The notes beneath the pieces were generated by a model. That model made no database searches, was not told where the DNA came from, and saw nothing but the letters and a program-made list of their open reading frames with translations. DNA of 64,000 nucleotides from assembly GCA_001788795.1 (NCBI GenBank), contig MFXH01000018.1, positions 62,001 through 126,000 of the forward strand, in the 5' to 3' direction. Below are positions 1-7,904 of the stretch, in pieces. Both the position numbers and the translations under genes were made by a program. The first letter of the stretch is position 1, and every line of letters starts with the position of its first letter. This DNA is from Candidatus Peregrinibacteria bacterium RIFOXYA2_FULL_41_18. GTDB lineage: Bacteria; Patescibacteriota; Gracilibacteria; UBA1369; UBA12470.

Positions 1-114
1 TTTAATATCTTATAATTATATCACATTACCTCGAAGTAATCAACCCTTGCGCTGGGGTCGTTCTTTCATACTCAAATTGGACATCATCATACATTTTGTT
101 TATTTTTGTTATGT

Positions 115-429
115 ATGATTTTGCAGTTCAACGACAACAATTTATTCATTTCAAATTCTGATCATGAGGATCTTTCTTCCCCTGATCCCGAATCCCCCGG
201 CATCTTCGACTCCGAAGATCGCAAGAAACGCCGACTTCGAGCAATGATCAAGACGCTACTTGGCAATTCTTCTCTAGGCACAAGTAAGAAGGATGATATT
301 TTGAAAAAACTGAACCAGTACACTCTAGTCGAACTTGAAAAGACGAAGGCCGAATTGCAAAAAGAAGGGCAGGCGGAAAGACGGGATCAGCAAATGCTCG
401 AGCAGCCGAGTGAAGATGTTTGGAATTAA
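115..429 (+). CDS. hypothetical protein, charged, 104 aa
   Basis: No family recognised. The product is short and hydrophilic: an acidic Asp/Ser/Pro-rich stretch (about residues 15-35), then a basic segment (RKKRRLR) and a helical Lys/Glu/Gln-rich C-terminal half. No signal peptide or membrane segment is visible. I chose the ATG at 115 over the upstream TTG at 106 because a -10-like TATTTT (101-106) lies 8 nt before it and a TTGGAC (77-82) lies 18 nt further up. This matches the leaderless layout seen elsewhere in the window. It stands alone ahead of a lipoprotein gene on the same strand. Confidence 0.5.
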   Translation: MILQFNDNNLFISNSDHEDLSSPDPESPGIFDSEDRKKRRLRAMIKTLLGNSSLGTSKKDDILKKLNQYTLVELEKTKAELQKEGQAERRDQQMLEQPSEDVWN

Positions 430-480
430 ACATTTTTCGTAGTATTGTTTATTCAAATTCTATTTTTTAATAAAAAACTC

Positions 481-855
481 ATGAGAAAGGTAAACCTCAT
501 TCTCGTTCCAATTATTATGCTTTTTGCGGGATGCGGAGCTTCATATACTCCTTCCGCTGACGCACAAGATTCTCCGGAGAATGTTGTGAAGTCTTTCTAT
601 GAGGCATTCGCCGTTTCTCCTGATAGCGCGTTACAATTCGTATCTGCTGAAGCACAGGAAAATGAAAAATTTCAACGCAATTGGGAAGAAATCCAAACTT
701 GGGAATTTACAAAAGTCGAGGTTGTTGAGTTTTCAGATCCTTATGTCACCATCGACATGGAAGTAATAATAGATGGTGAAGCCGATTCCGCTACTGACGA
801 AGCAGAGGTCGAAGAAATCGATGGAAAATGGTGGATTGTCTCCATTCCAACCTAA
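481..855 (+). CDS. small lipoprotein with NTF2-like (DUF4878-type) domain
   Basis: This is a probable lipoprotein of about 124 aa. Starting at the ATG at 481 gives a short basic n-region, a hydrophobic stretch and a lipobox ending LFAGC with the cysteine at residue 18. An in-frame ATG at 445 would put extra residues before the signal peptide and is less likely. The mature part (SPENVVKSFYEAF, then a hydrophobic strand and a C-terminal GKWWIVS) has the shape of small NTF2-like/DUF4878 lipoproteins. That assignment is by pattern only. Function is unknown; it is likely anchored on the outer face of the cytoplasmic membrane. It ends 7 bp from the convergent purP-like gene. Confidence 0.65.
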   Translation: MRKVNLILVPIIMLFAGCGASYTPSADAQDSPENVVKSFYEAFAVSPDSALQFVSAEAQENEKFQRNWEEIQTWEFTKVEVVEFSDPYVTIDMEVIIDGEADSATDEAEVEEIDGKWWIVSIPT

Positions 856-862
856 GTTATTC

Positions 863-2050
863 TTAGCTCAGAATTTTCTCCAGCTTCTCCTCTTTCACCG
901 CCTCTTTCACTTCCATCGCTATCCTCTCCCCGTAGCTGATCGATTCGCCGTAGAGGTAGCTTGAGTAAGGCGTGAATGGCGTTCCCGGAGATCCTGGGAT
1001 TCTCATGCTGACATCGAATATAACGATTTCTTCCTTCCCGTGTTCGGCTGCAATTGCTCCTTGAAGCGCGAATGCACCGATGATTCCGGGAGCGTGTTCT
1101 TTTTGAGTTGCCGCAACGAATTTTTCGCCAGCTTCGAAAGCTTTTTCTACAATCGATTCCTTAACAGTACATGTAATGTGACCCGTTTCGATCATGCTCG
1201 GCTTGTAACCGCCATCGAGTAATTCCGTTTGTACTTTTGCGTCGAGACGCAAGAATCCATCAAGGCTTGTTTGCCTGCGCGTGTCTGTGCCCATAAGCTC
1301 AAGCTCTCCTGTTAATGAAGAATAAAAATAGTTGAAATTAACCTGCGCACCGATTATGAACTCTTCGATTGTCGCATTATTAACATTTTCGCGAGTTGTA
1401 ATCCCCGCTTTAATCATTTGCCCGGATTTCTCAGCGTATTCATTCGTATTCGTTATTACGAAAAACGCTCGCTCGTAAGACCTTGTCGCTTCGTTCGCCT
1501 TAACGAGAAGCGGTTTCCCTTTTGCGTTTTTGAAAAACTCATTCAATCTCTTATGGTTCTCATCATCTGATAGGTTTTCGCCACCTTTGCGAATTATTTT
1601 TGGAGTTTTTATGCCGGCTTGTTCAAGCAAGTAATACTGATTCTTAGGCTGATCGCGCTCTTCAAGTCTGACCATATCGCGAGAGCCCAAGATCGGTACT
1701 CTGAATTTATTTTCGATTTGAGAATAATCCTTGAAATAAACCCAGAAGTATCTGTTGTGAACAAAAAGAGTATTGAGCGCGCAGAGTTTTTCCTGCACAT
1801 CTTCATTCACTATATCCGAGAATTTATCGACCAAAATCACTTCATCTATACATCCTTTGCCGTCTCGAGTTTTGTAGTATTTTGCGTAAGTTTTTTCGCG
1901 TCCTTTCTGGCAAACAACTACAGTCTTGAAGCCGTGCTTTTTCGCACCTCTGCATACATCGAGAGCGCTGTGGCCTCCGAGTGCGCCGATAGTTATGTTT
2001 TTTAGATCATATCCTTTTAGAATTTCTGCAATGTCTTTTGGGTTTATCAT
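863..2050 (-). CDS. diverged PurP-like ATP-grasp protein
   Basis: Homologue of archaeal PurP, the formate- and ATP-dependent enzyme that formylates AICAR to FAICAR in purine synthesis. About 395 aa from the ATG at 2050; a further 16 codons are open upstream but unlikely. The N-terminal GGHSALD corresponds to the substrate-binding SHTA/S motif of PurP, and the C-terminal FDVSMRI corresponds to FEISARI. Compared with its neighbour at 2136-3155, the glycine-rich ATP loop (GAGGGFGYF there) is replaced here by NEATRSYERAFF, and the PHGSF motif by VHNRYF. It may therefore be a paralogue with a changed substrate, like the second PurP group of some archaea. It is the last gene of the minus-strand purine/envelope block. 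Confidence 0.8.
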   Translation of the reverse strand: MINPKDIAEILKGYDLKNITIGALGGHSALDVCRGAKKHGFKTVVVCQKGREKTYAKYYKTRDGKGCIDEVILVDKFSDIVNEDVQEKLCALNTLFVHNRYFWVYFKDYSQIENKFRVPILGSRDMVRLEERDQPKNQYYLLEQAGIKTPKIIRKGGENLSDDENHKRLNEFFKNAKGKPLLVKANEATRSYERAFFVITNTNEYAEKSGQMIKAGITTRENVNNATIEEFIIGAQVNFNYFYSSLTGELELMGTDTRRQTSLDGFLRLDAKVQTELLDGGYKPSMIETGHITCTVKESIVEKAFEAGEKFVAATQKEHAPGIIGAFALQGAIAAEHGKEEIVIFDVSMRIPGSPGTPFTPYSSYLYGESISYGERIAMEVKEAVKEEKLEKILS

Positions 2051-2112
2051 ATTTAGAAAAATTACTTTGTGATTAAAGAATACCGTAAAAACTATCAACT
2101 GTCAGTCTTGAT

Positions 2113-2140
2113 TTGTGTTTCGCATTCTTGCGCTGTTATC
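2113..2140 (+). repeat. partial REP-like element E5
   Basis: GTTTCGC then TTGCGCTGTTATC, matching the ends of E3 with the middle deleted. Contains the purP stop codon (minus strand). Confidence 0.45.
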
Positions 2141-3155
2141 CCAAGACCTCTTCTAGTCTCCCCTGTTCAATCGCCTGTTTTATTTCGCGAGCAAGCCTTC
2201 TGCCTGTACTCATAGGCTCGTTATACTTGAGCCATGTATAAGGAGAGCCGTTCGTGTAAGGGTTCGTTCCTGCGACTATTCTTGCAGATATTTCAAATGT
2301 GTAGAAATTCAACTTCGGATCCAGAATCGCTTCAAGGCAGAATGGCCCGTACAAGCCTTTTTTCGTTAATTTACGAGATTCTTCAACAACCCTTCTGCCC
2401 ATCTCAAACAATTGAGGCAGTAATGATTCTCTTATAACCAGAGGCATGTTGCCGGTTATCGTGTAACTGGTTTGCAATCCTACATCTATCTGATCTTTTG
2501 CGGCTATTCTTCCGATCGAGTCTGCGTTTGATTCATATCTTTTATCGAAACTCATTATCTCCAATTCATCTGTAAGCAGCGAGTAAAAATAATGCGTATA
2601 AATCGGTACTCCGACGATATATTCCTGCAAAACATATCCGTTATTGTTCGGATATGCCTTTATACGCTCGTGGAACTCTTTTGTATTATTTGCAATGAAA
2701 TATCCGAATCCACCACCGGCTCCGTGGAATTTCACTATTACCGGACGATCGATTTCTTCAGGGGTCTTGAAAATCTTCGGCATCTTAAGGCCGGCTGCAA
2801 GAAGCCATTGGCGTTCTTTTATTCTATCTGATTCCCATTCGAGAATAGCTTTTTCACCATAATGCATCATCTTCACGTCATTCATTTTTTTCGCTCCTAT
2901 GTAGCTCACAAAAGATCCGTGAGGAATGATGATTGCATTTTTCTTAATCAAGTCTGCCTCTATTCTGAAAAAATCTTTCGCGAAATCGTCCACAGTTATT
3001 ATTTCATCAGCCACTCCATAACTCTTATAAGGCGCCTCTTCTCCTTTTCTGCATATGCAAAGAGTCTTAAATCCTTCATCGCGCGCACCTTTCAGTATCT
3101 GAAGAGCTGTGTGGCTCCCGAGGGTTGCTATGATGTAGTCTTTTTGGTTTGCCAT
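2136..3155 (-). CDS. purP: PurP-like formate-dependent AICAR formyltransferase (FAICAR synthetase)
   Basis: Close match to archaeal PurP. It has SHTALQILKGA near the N-terminus, PHGSFVSYIG, an intact glycine-rich ATP-grasp loop (GAGGGFGYF), DKRYESNADSIGRIAAKDQ, ITGNMPLVIRE, GPFCLEAI and FEISARI, in the usual order. The length of 339 aa fits the family. Predicted reaction: AICAR + formate + ATP to FAICAR, in the cytoplasm. This is unusual in bacteria, and here it coexists with a complete purH at 5656-7251 that does the same step with 10-formyl-tetrahydrofolate. A REP-like fragment (2113-2140) supplies the stop codon. A small hairpin lies just upstream of the start (3162-3185). Confidence 0.85.
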   Translation of the reverse strand: MANQKDYIIATLGSHTALQILKGARDEGFKTLCICRKGEEAPYKSYGVADEIITVDDFAKDFFRIEADLIKKNAIIIPHGSFVSYIGAKKMNDVKMMHYGEKAILEWESDRIKERQWLLAAGLKMPKIFKTPEEIDRPVIVKFHGAGGGFGYFIANNTKEFHERIKAYPNNNGYVLQEYIVGVPIYTHYFYSLLTDELEIMSFDKRYESNADSIGRIAAKDQIDVGLQTSYTITGNMPLVIRESLLPQLFEMGRRVVEESRKLTKKGLYGPFCLEAILDPKLNFYTFEISARIVAGTNPYTNGSPYTWLKYNEPMSTGRRLAREIKQAIEQGRLEEVLG

Positions 3156-3161
3156 GATTGG

Positions 3162-3185
3162 ACGCTAAATGTTTTTTGTTAGCGT
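3162..3185. promoter_or_regulatory. hairpin just upstream of purP
   Basis: A perfect 7-bp inverted repeat (ACGCTAA at 3162-3168, TTAGCGT at 3179-3185) with a 10-nt loop lies 6 nt upstream of the purP ATG (3155, minus strand). On the plus strand it is followed by ATCA and a T-run, like an intrinsic terminator. However, no plus-strand gene ends nearby, so it more likely acts as a 5'-leader hairpin of purP or as a boundary element after htpX. Function is inferred only. Confidence 0.35.
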
Positions 3186-3234
3186 ATCATTTTTTTGAAT
3201 TTGAGCAAGTGAAAATCGCTTACGTTTTCTAAGC

Positions 3235-4119
3235 TCATGCCATTTCTCTTAATCTCTTAATTCTCTCTTCTATAGGAGGATGAGTAGAGAAAAGTCCTGA
3301 CACTAGTCCTTTTTTGAGAGGACTCGATATGCATAAATGCGCACTGCTTTTCGGCATAGACATCATTATTGAATTCCCTGATATCTTCTCAAGTGCGTCA
3401 GCCAGAGCACCCGGATTCCTTATCAACAAAGCTCCGGAAGCATCTGCAAGATATTCGCGTTTCCTCGATATGGCGAGCTGAATCATAACTGCAATTAATG
3501 GCGCAAGAATCGAGAGGGCTATCGCAATCAAGATCATTACAAGTTGGGCTTGGCCGCTTTTTTTACCACCTCTGAAATGCAAAGAAAATCTCAAAAACGA
3601 ATCTGCCATAATCGAAATCGCTCCGACAAGTGCGATCACCAACATCCCGAATCTTATATCATAATTCCCGACATGAGATAGTTCGTGCGCGATAACGGCC
3701 TCCAGTTCTTGCTTGTCGAGTTTCTCAATAATTCCTTTCGTAAGCGCGATTGCAGAATGTTTCGGATCTCTACCTGTTGCGAATGCGTTGAGTGCAGGAT
3801 CGTCCATAACGTAAATCTCAGGAGTTGGCAGTCCGCCTGCGATACAAAGATTTTCCACCATGTTGTAAATCTGTGGGAGATTCTGGCGGTCGATTTTCTT
3901 AGCACCTGCAGTTGCGAGAGCGATCTTGCTACCGACAAAATACATTACAAATCCATAAATTATCGCAATAACTCCCGCCACCGTCAGCCCTCCGAATCCT
4001 CCTCCGCTTCCTGCAGCCTCTCCCATTATGAACCCAAATAGCATGAAAAAAATCAGGAAGCCTCCGAAGAGAAGGCTGGATTTAATTTTGTTCTTTGTGA
4101 TTTCGTGGTAGACGAACAT
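3235..4119 (-). CDS. htpX: HtpX-type membrane zinc metalloprotease
   Basis: M48-family protease that degrades misfolded membrane proteins. About 294 aa with two N-terminal membrane segments (near residues 14-35 and 45-65). The zinc site HELSH sits in VIAHELSHVGN, followed by two more hydrophobic segments and the third-ligand motif EYLADASG. The C-terminal STHPPIEERIKRL is typical of HtpX. The gene follows lemA, a pairing common in bacteria. A nonamer repeat array (4120-4156) fills the junction and starts directly after the ATG. Confidence 0.93.
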   Translation of the reverse strand: MFVYHEITKNKIKSSLLFGGFLIFFMLFGFIMGEAAGSGGGFGGLTVAGVIAIIYGFVMYFVGSKIALATAGAKKIDRQNLPQIYNMVENLCIAGGLPTPEIYVMDDPALNAFATGRDPKHSAIALTKGIIEKLDKQELEAVIAHELSHVGNYDIRFGMLVIALVGAISIMADSFLRFSLHFRGGKKSGQAQLVMILIAIALSILAPLIAVMIQLAISRKREYLADASGALLIRNPGALADALEKISGNSIMMSMPKSSAHLCISSPLKKGLVSGLFSTHPPIEERIKRLREMA

Positions 4120-4156
4120 GGGGGAAGTAGGAGAAGTATGGGAAGTGACGTAGTTA
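4120..4156 (+). repeat. nonamer array A1 (GAAGT repeat)
   Basis: Purine-rich array with a 9-nt period (NNNGAAGTN) ending in GAAGTGACGTAGTTA. It fills the junction between htpX and lemA. Its last bases encode the lemA stop codon on the minus strand (TTA at 4154-4156). It is one of nine copies in the window, all reading on the plus strand. Confidence 0.85.
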
Positions 4157-4723
4157 TTTCTTATCGAAGGAGACTTTTACGTTTTCTCGTTCTTTTTCGT
4201 CTTCTATCTCGAAGAACTCTTTCTTACCGAACTTGAACATTCCTGCGATTATGTTTCTTGGGAAAACCTGAATTGCAGTATTGAAATCGCGGACAGTTCC
4301 ATTGTAAAACCTGCGTGATGCTTGGATTTTGTCTTCTGTATCCGCAAGTTGTTGTTGAAGATCCAAGAAGTTCTGATTCGCCTTCAAATCAGGATAGTTT
4401 TCTGCAACCGCGAAGAGAGACTTCAACGCTTCGTGAAGCGCATTTTCCGTCCTTGATTGTTCAGCCGGAGTGCCTTGATTGTTAAGAGCCTCGGCGCGCG
4501 CCTTGGTAACGTTCTCAAGAACACTCTGCTCGTGTTTCGCATAACCTTTTACGGTTTCAACAAGGTTCGGGATAAGGTCATGTCTGCGTTTGAGTTGGAC
4601 ATCTATATCGGACCAACCTTCTTCGCATCTTGTTCTCTTGGTGATGAGTCCATTATATGCCATAACGACATACAGAATCGGAACTGCGATTGCAACGATT
4701 AAGATTATAAATCCTGTCTCCAT
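4154..4723 (-). CDS. lemA: LemA family protein
   Basis: Membrane-anchored LemA protein, 189 aa. One N-terminal transmembrane helix (about residues 4-22) is followed by the classical [19 protein letters not shown] segment, [20 protein letters not shown], and the long helical bundle ending in [13 protein letters not shown] and FPRNIIA. Exact biochemical function is not established for the family. The usual linkage with htpX is kept here, 34 bp apart. A second, more diverged LemA-like gene lies at 35916-36413. Confidence 0.93.
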   Translation of the reverse strand: METGFIILIVAIAVPILYVVMAYNGLITKRTRCEEGWSDIDVQLKRRHDLIPNLVETVKGYAKHEQSVLENVTKARAEALNNQGTPAEQSRTENALHEALKSLFAVAENYPDLKANQNFLDLQQQLADTEDKIQASRRFYNGTVRDFNTAIQVFPRNIIAGMFKFGKKEFFEIEDEKERENVKVSFDKK

Positions 4724-4756
4724 TTTTTTGCTTGTTAAGTATAAAGCGCAGGAATT

Positions 4757-5521
4757 TTACGCCAACGTCAAGATGATGGCAAGTAGGCCTATTGCAAAGC
4801 GATAATATGCGAATGGACGGAGAGTATTTTTCTCAAAAAATTTCATCAAAAATCTAATCGCAAAATAGCTGGAGATTAGAGATGCGGCGAAGCCGATACC
4901 GGTTGTTTGCCAATCTATTTTATCCGTAATATCCAGAGCCGTAAGAAGACCCGCTCCCGTAATCGCAATCGATCCTAACAAGAAAGAAAATTCAGCAGCC
5001 TTCTTGCGTTCGAGCCCGAGCAAGATGCCTGTCGAGATCGTTGAGCCGGAACGTGAGACGCCTGGGATAAGTGCGAACATTTGGGCGAGACCGATGAGGA
5101 GAGGGAGTTTGTAGTTGGCAGATTGCAGGTTGCGGGTAGCAGACTTTGAACTGATTTTTTCGGCAATAAGAAAATAAACACCAACAAGTATCAGGATTAT
5201 GCCGATTGATAATGTGTTGCGGAAAATTTTATCTATAAAATCGCTTAGCGTGAATCCTGCAATTACTGCAGGAATCGTGCCGATGATAAGGTAAACGATA
5301 TATTTACGATCTTTTGTGATGATTTGCAGGATTGTCTTGCGGAAATAAATCAAAATTGCGGCGAGTGAACCGATGTGGAGAGCGACATCATAAGATTTCA
5401 GCTCTTCCACATTAAGCTTGAAAATTGTTTCGACAAGAACAAGATGGCCGGAAGAAGATATCGGAAGGAATTCCGTGATGCCTTGGAGGATGCCGAGGAA
5501 GATAGACTGAAGAAGTGACAT
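4757..5521 (-). CDS. uppP: undecaprenyl-diphosphatase (UppP/BacA)
   Basis: Integral membrane phosphatase that recycles undecaprenyl diphosphate, the lipid carrier for cell-wall and polysaccharide synthesis. It is 254 aa with about seven or eight hydrophobic segments. Both family motifs are intact: QGITEFLPISSSGHL at the N-terminus and PGVSRSGSTI in the middle. The loop before the second motif (about residues 124-137, SKSATRNLQSANYKL) is encoded by a heptamer-type repeat at 5111-5145 and looks like an in-frame insertion. It shares its orientation and probable transcript with purH upstream and lemA downstream. Confidence 0.93.
   Translation of the reverse strand: MSLLQSIFLGILQGITEFLPISSSGHLVLVETIFKLNVEELKSYDVALHIGSLAAILIYFRKTILQIITKDRKYIVYLIIGTIPAVIAGFTLSDFIDKIFRNTLSIGIILILVGVYFLIAEKISSKSATRNLQSANYKLPLLIGLAQMFALIPGVSRSGSTISTGILLGLERKKAAEFSFLLGSIAITGAGLLTALDITDKIDWQTTGIGFAASLISSYFAIRFLMKFFEKNTLRPFAYYRFAIGLLAIILTLA
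5111..5145 (+). repeat. heptamer repeat D3 inside uppP
   Basis: Imperfect heptamer array containing GTTGGCAGATTGCAG. The same 15-mer start occurs at 58942-58956 inside a glycosyltransferase gene. In uppP it is read in frame on the minus strand and encodes a hydrophilic loop. Confidence 0.6.
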
Positions 5522-5560
5522 GGGAGGGAAGTAGAAGAAGTAGGGGAAGTGACTTAGTAG
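5522..5560 (+). repeat. nonamer array A2 (GAAGT repeat)
   Basis: Plus-strand GAAGT array with a 9-nt period ending GAAGTGACTTAGTAG. It starts immediately after the uppP start codon (minus strand) and occupies the 5' leader of uppP. Confidence 0.8.
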
Positions 5561-5583
5561 ATGTTAGCACGCAGTTATGTTCG

Positions 5584-5655
5584 TATCGCCTCGGGGCAAA
5601 TCTGTTAATAATTATCCGCGCGGAGAAAAACATGCCGTCCGGCTCGCCTTGCGCT
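5584..5655. repeat. GC-rich intergenic element F1
   Basis: Downstream of purH the spacer is GC-rich. It has a G-run, then ATCTGTTAAT, then a CCGCGCGG palindrome. The same order (G-run, ATCTGTTAAT, GC palindrome) recurs at 11219-11264 after mutL, so the two may be copies of one element. It could form the 3' hairpin of the purH transcript, but no T-run follows. Confidence 0.35.
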
Positions 5656-7251
5656 TTAATGTTTAAAACTCCTCACCCCAGTCACAACCATCGACAAACC
5701 GAGTTCGTCAGCGCGTTTGAATACTTCGTCATCGCGCATTGAACCTCCCGGTTGTATAACACCGGTGACGCCGGCTTTGTGCGCCTCTTCGACTCCGTCT
5801 GAGAATGGGAAGAATGCATCTGATGCCAAGACTGAACCCTTTATTCGTTCGCCACCTTTGTGTGTTGCGATATAGACAGCATCTACTCTCGACATCTGGC
5901 CTGCGCCGATACCTGTTGTCACTTCAACCTCTTCGCCGCTCGCCTCATCTTTTTCGACACGAGCGAAAACCACGGAATTGGATTTCACATGTTTAACGAC
6001 ATTTCGAGCGAACAACATTGCTCTGATTTCTTCAGGAGTCGGTTTGATTTTCGTCACGGTCTTGAGATCTTTTTCCGTGACAACATATTGATCCGCCGTT
6101 TGGACGAGGATTCCGCCGGAAACCGTTTTAATATCTCGTTCTACAGGGTTGATTCTCAATTCGCCTGTTTCAAGAAGACGCAAGTTTTGGCGTTTGCCCA
6201 AGAGCTCAAGCGCTTCCTTTTCGAATGATGGAGCGATAATTATTTCAACGAAAAGTTTATTTTTGCCAATGTACTGAGCGATCTCTTTCGTGCATTCGCG
6301 GTTGAGTGCGATAACGCATCCGAATGCAGACATCGGATCGACTTTGTGAGCCGTTATGAACGCTGTTGTAATCGTGTCAGCCGAAGCGACTCCGCAAGGG
6401 TTTGTGTGCTTGATAACCGCCGCAGTCGGACGAGTGAAATCTTTTACAAGTTCCAGAGAAGCGTCTGCGTCGACGATATTATTGAAAGAAAGTTCTTTGC
6501 CTTGAATCTGTTTTGCGTTTGTAACATTCGGATAGTGATTGTGCGGATCGCGGAAGAAAACGGCTTTCTGATGAGGGTTTTCGCCATACCTCAAGTTCTG
6601 AACTTTTTCATAATATAAGTTCAGCAGTTCCACACCGGTACCGCGAGTCTTCAAATATTCCGCAATTTTTTGATCATAAAAAGATGTCTTCTCGAAAACC
6701 TTCACGGCAAGTGTGCGTCTCATTTCAAAAGGGATTCCGCCATGCGTTTTTATCGCATCCGCCACCATTTCATAATCTTTTATTGCAGTAACCGCCGTGA
6801 CATACTTGAAGTTTTTCGCCGCGCTTCTGAGCATAGACGGCCCGCCGATATCTATCTGTTCAATCGCCTCTTCTTCTGTCACACCTTCTTTCGCAATTGT
6901 TTTTTGGAAAGGATATAAATTTATAACCACCATATCTATCATTTTTATCCCATGTTTCTCAGCCGACTCCATGTGTTCTTCCGAATCTCTTATGGCCAAA
7001 AGCCCTCCATGCACCTTCGGATGAAGCGTCTTAACGCGTCCACCCATCATTTCCGGAAATCCGGTATGTTCCGAAATTTCAACAACTTTTATCTTGTTTT
7101 TCTTAAGCATCTCCGCAGTTCCACCGGTCGAAATAATTTCAACTCCCGCCTCTTCAAGGGCATGGGCAAATTCGACTATACCATCCTTATCCGAAACGCT
7201 TATGAGTGCTCGCTTGATAGGTAGGATTCCTTCTGTTGATTCTGGAGTCAT
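5656..7251 (-). CDS. purH: bifunctional AICAR formyltransferase/IMP cyclohydrolase
   Basis: Catalyses the last two steps of IMP synthesis in the cytoplasm. It is 531 aa, normal for the family. The N-terminal MGS-like cyclohydrolase domain has ALISVSDKDGI, ISTGGTAEML and GGRVKTLHPKVHGGLLA. The C-terminal transformylase domain has LRYGENPHQKA and the catalytic Lys-His in IKHTNPCGVA, and ends with GGSMRDDEV and TGVRSFKH. Every expected motif is present, so it should be active. That makes the co-resident PurP proteins redundant or conditional. It is the first gene of the minus-strand run toward uppP, lemA, htpX and purP. Confidence 0.96.
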   Translation of the reverse strand: MTPESTEGILPIKRALISVSDKDGIVEFAHALEEAGVEIISTGGTAEMLKKNKIKVVEISEHTGFPEMMGGRVKTLHPKVHGGLLAIRDSEEHMESAEKHGIKMIDMVVINLYPFQKTIAKEGVTEEEAIEQIDIGGPSMLRSAAKNFKYVTAVTAIKDYEMVADAIKTHGGIPFEMRRTLAVKVFEKTSFYDQKIAEYLKTRGTGVELLNLYYEKVQNLRYGENPHQKAVFFRDPHNHYPNVTNAKQIQGKELSFNNIVDADASLELVKDFTRPTAAVIKHTNPCGVASADTITTAFITAHKVDPMSAFGCVIALNRECTKEIAQYIGKNKLFVEIIIAPSFEKEALELLGKRQNLRLLETGELRINPVERDIKTVSGGILVQTADQYVVTEKDLKTVTKIKPTPEEIRAMLFARNVVKHVKSNSVVFARVEKDEASGEEVEVTTGIGAGQMSRVDAVYIATHKGGERIKGSVLASDAFFPFSDGVEEAHKAGVTGVIQPGGSMRDDEVFKRADELGLSMVVTGVRSFKH

Positions 7252-7300
7252 GGGTAGGGAAGTTTAAGAAGTATAGGAAGTATGGGAAGTGACGTAGTTA
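7252..7300 (+). repeat. nonamer array A3 (GAAGT repeat)
   Basis: Four GAAGT units with a 9-nt period, closing with GAAGTGACGTAGTTA. The array begins at the base after the purH start codon. Its last three bases are the yidD stop codon on the minus strand, so it fills the whole purH-yidD junction. Confidence 0.85.
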
Positions 7301-7552
7301 TGGGAGGTCGAGGCCGCCTTTTGACCACGGATTGCATCTTATGATACGCCAGATGCTTTTTAGGACTCCTTTTATCACGCCATGTTTATGTACTGCCATG
7401 CGCGAGTATTGGGAGCACGAAGGCGTATATCTGCAAAAACCTCCTGGGAATATCTTTCTGAGAGGGCCGTGATCCGGCGAAAGAGTGCTCTGATAAAGGC
7501 TTATAATCGTCACAACAAAACTTCTCGGTATGTTGAGGATTTTACGCCACAT
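7298..7552 (-). CDS. yidD: membrane protein insertion efficiency factor YidD
   Basis: Small YidD protein thought to assist YidC-dependent membrane insertion. From the ATG at 7552 it is 84 aa, the usual size. It carries [12 protein letters not shown], the [11 protein letters not shown] motif and the C-terminal [15 protein letters not shown] 20-codon upstream extension is open, but it is encoded by a REP-like element (7575-7635), so I do not include it. It lies between a hypothetical gene upstream and nonamer array A3 downstream. Confidence 0.93.
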   Translation of the reverse strand: MWRKILNIPRSFVVTIISLYQSTLSPDHGPLRKIFPGGFCRYTPSCSQYSRMAVHKHGVIKGVLKSIWRIIRCNPWSKGGLDLP

Positions 7553-7574
7553 TCGGTTAGGAGGATTAGAATGT

Positions 7575-7635
7575 GTTTCGCTGACGCGAAACGACTTGAT
7601 ACTATTGCGCAAGTAATGCTTACGCGTCCTTGCGC
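7575..7635 (+). repeat. REP-like palindromic element E1
   Basis: Two hairpins in a row: GTTTCGC (7575-7581)/GCGAAAC (7586-7592), then GACTTGATA, then GCGCAAG (7607-7613)/CTTGCGC (7629-7635). Very similar to the copy inside the FemAB-SanA gene (54930-54992). It contains a plus-strand -10-like TACTAT at 7600-7605. It lies just upstream of yidD. Confidence 0.8.
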
Positions 7636-7656
7636 TTGGGCCGGAGGGATTTTAGT

Positions 7657-7878
7657 CTATTCTTGCGAGTCGGGCAATGGAATAATTGCATAAATTTTTC
7701 TTGAACTCCGTAATCTATGATCTACAACTTCGCTTAACGGTTCCGAACTCATCGCGGTAGCCGCCACATCTCCTATAACACTCATTACTCTTACTCTTGT
7801 TATACCGACTCTTTCGAAATTACGAACTATCACGCCTACTTCTTCATCGGTTAACGGAGTTGGTCTATCTATCGGCAT
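7657..7878 (-). CDS. hypothetical protein, 73 aa
   Basis: No family recognised. Small soluble protein: PLTDEEVGVIVRNFERVGITRVRVM, then a Val/Ala-rich part and a basic RLRSSRK segment. No membrane helix or metal motif is visible. The start ATG is preceded by an AT-rich stretch without a Shine-Dalgarno sequence, as is usual here. It sits upstream of yidD on the same strand, separated by REP-like element E1. Coding is plausible from length and codon use but unproven. Confidence 0.45.
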   Translation of the reverse strand: MPIDRPTPLTDEEVGVIVRNFERVGITRVRVMSVIGDVAATAMSSEPLSEVVDHRLRSSRKIYAIIPLPDSQE

Positions 7879-7904
7879 AAATATTGTTTATTCAGGTCGC
7901 TGAT

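Noticed and set aside
445..480. Longer N-terminus of the first lipoprotein
   Set aside because: The extra 12 residues would precede a complete signal peptide; the start at 481 gives a normal lipoprotein signal.
3162..3195. Intrinsic terminator on the plus strand
   Set aside because: Hairpin plus T-run is present, but no plus-strand gene ends there; treated as a possible leader hairpin instead.
7553..7612. Extended YidD N-terminus
   Set aside because: The extra codons are encoded by the REP-like element E1, and YidD of 84 aa is already full length.
7575..7635. rho-independent terminator
   Set aside because: The hairpins are not followed by a T-run, and similar elements occur inside a coding sequence.
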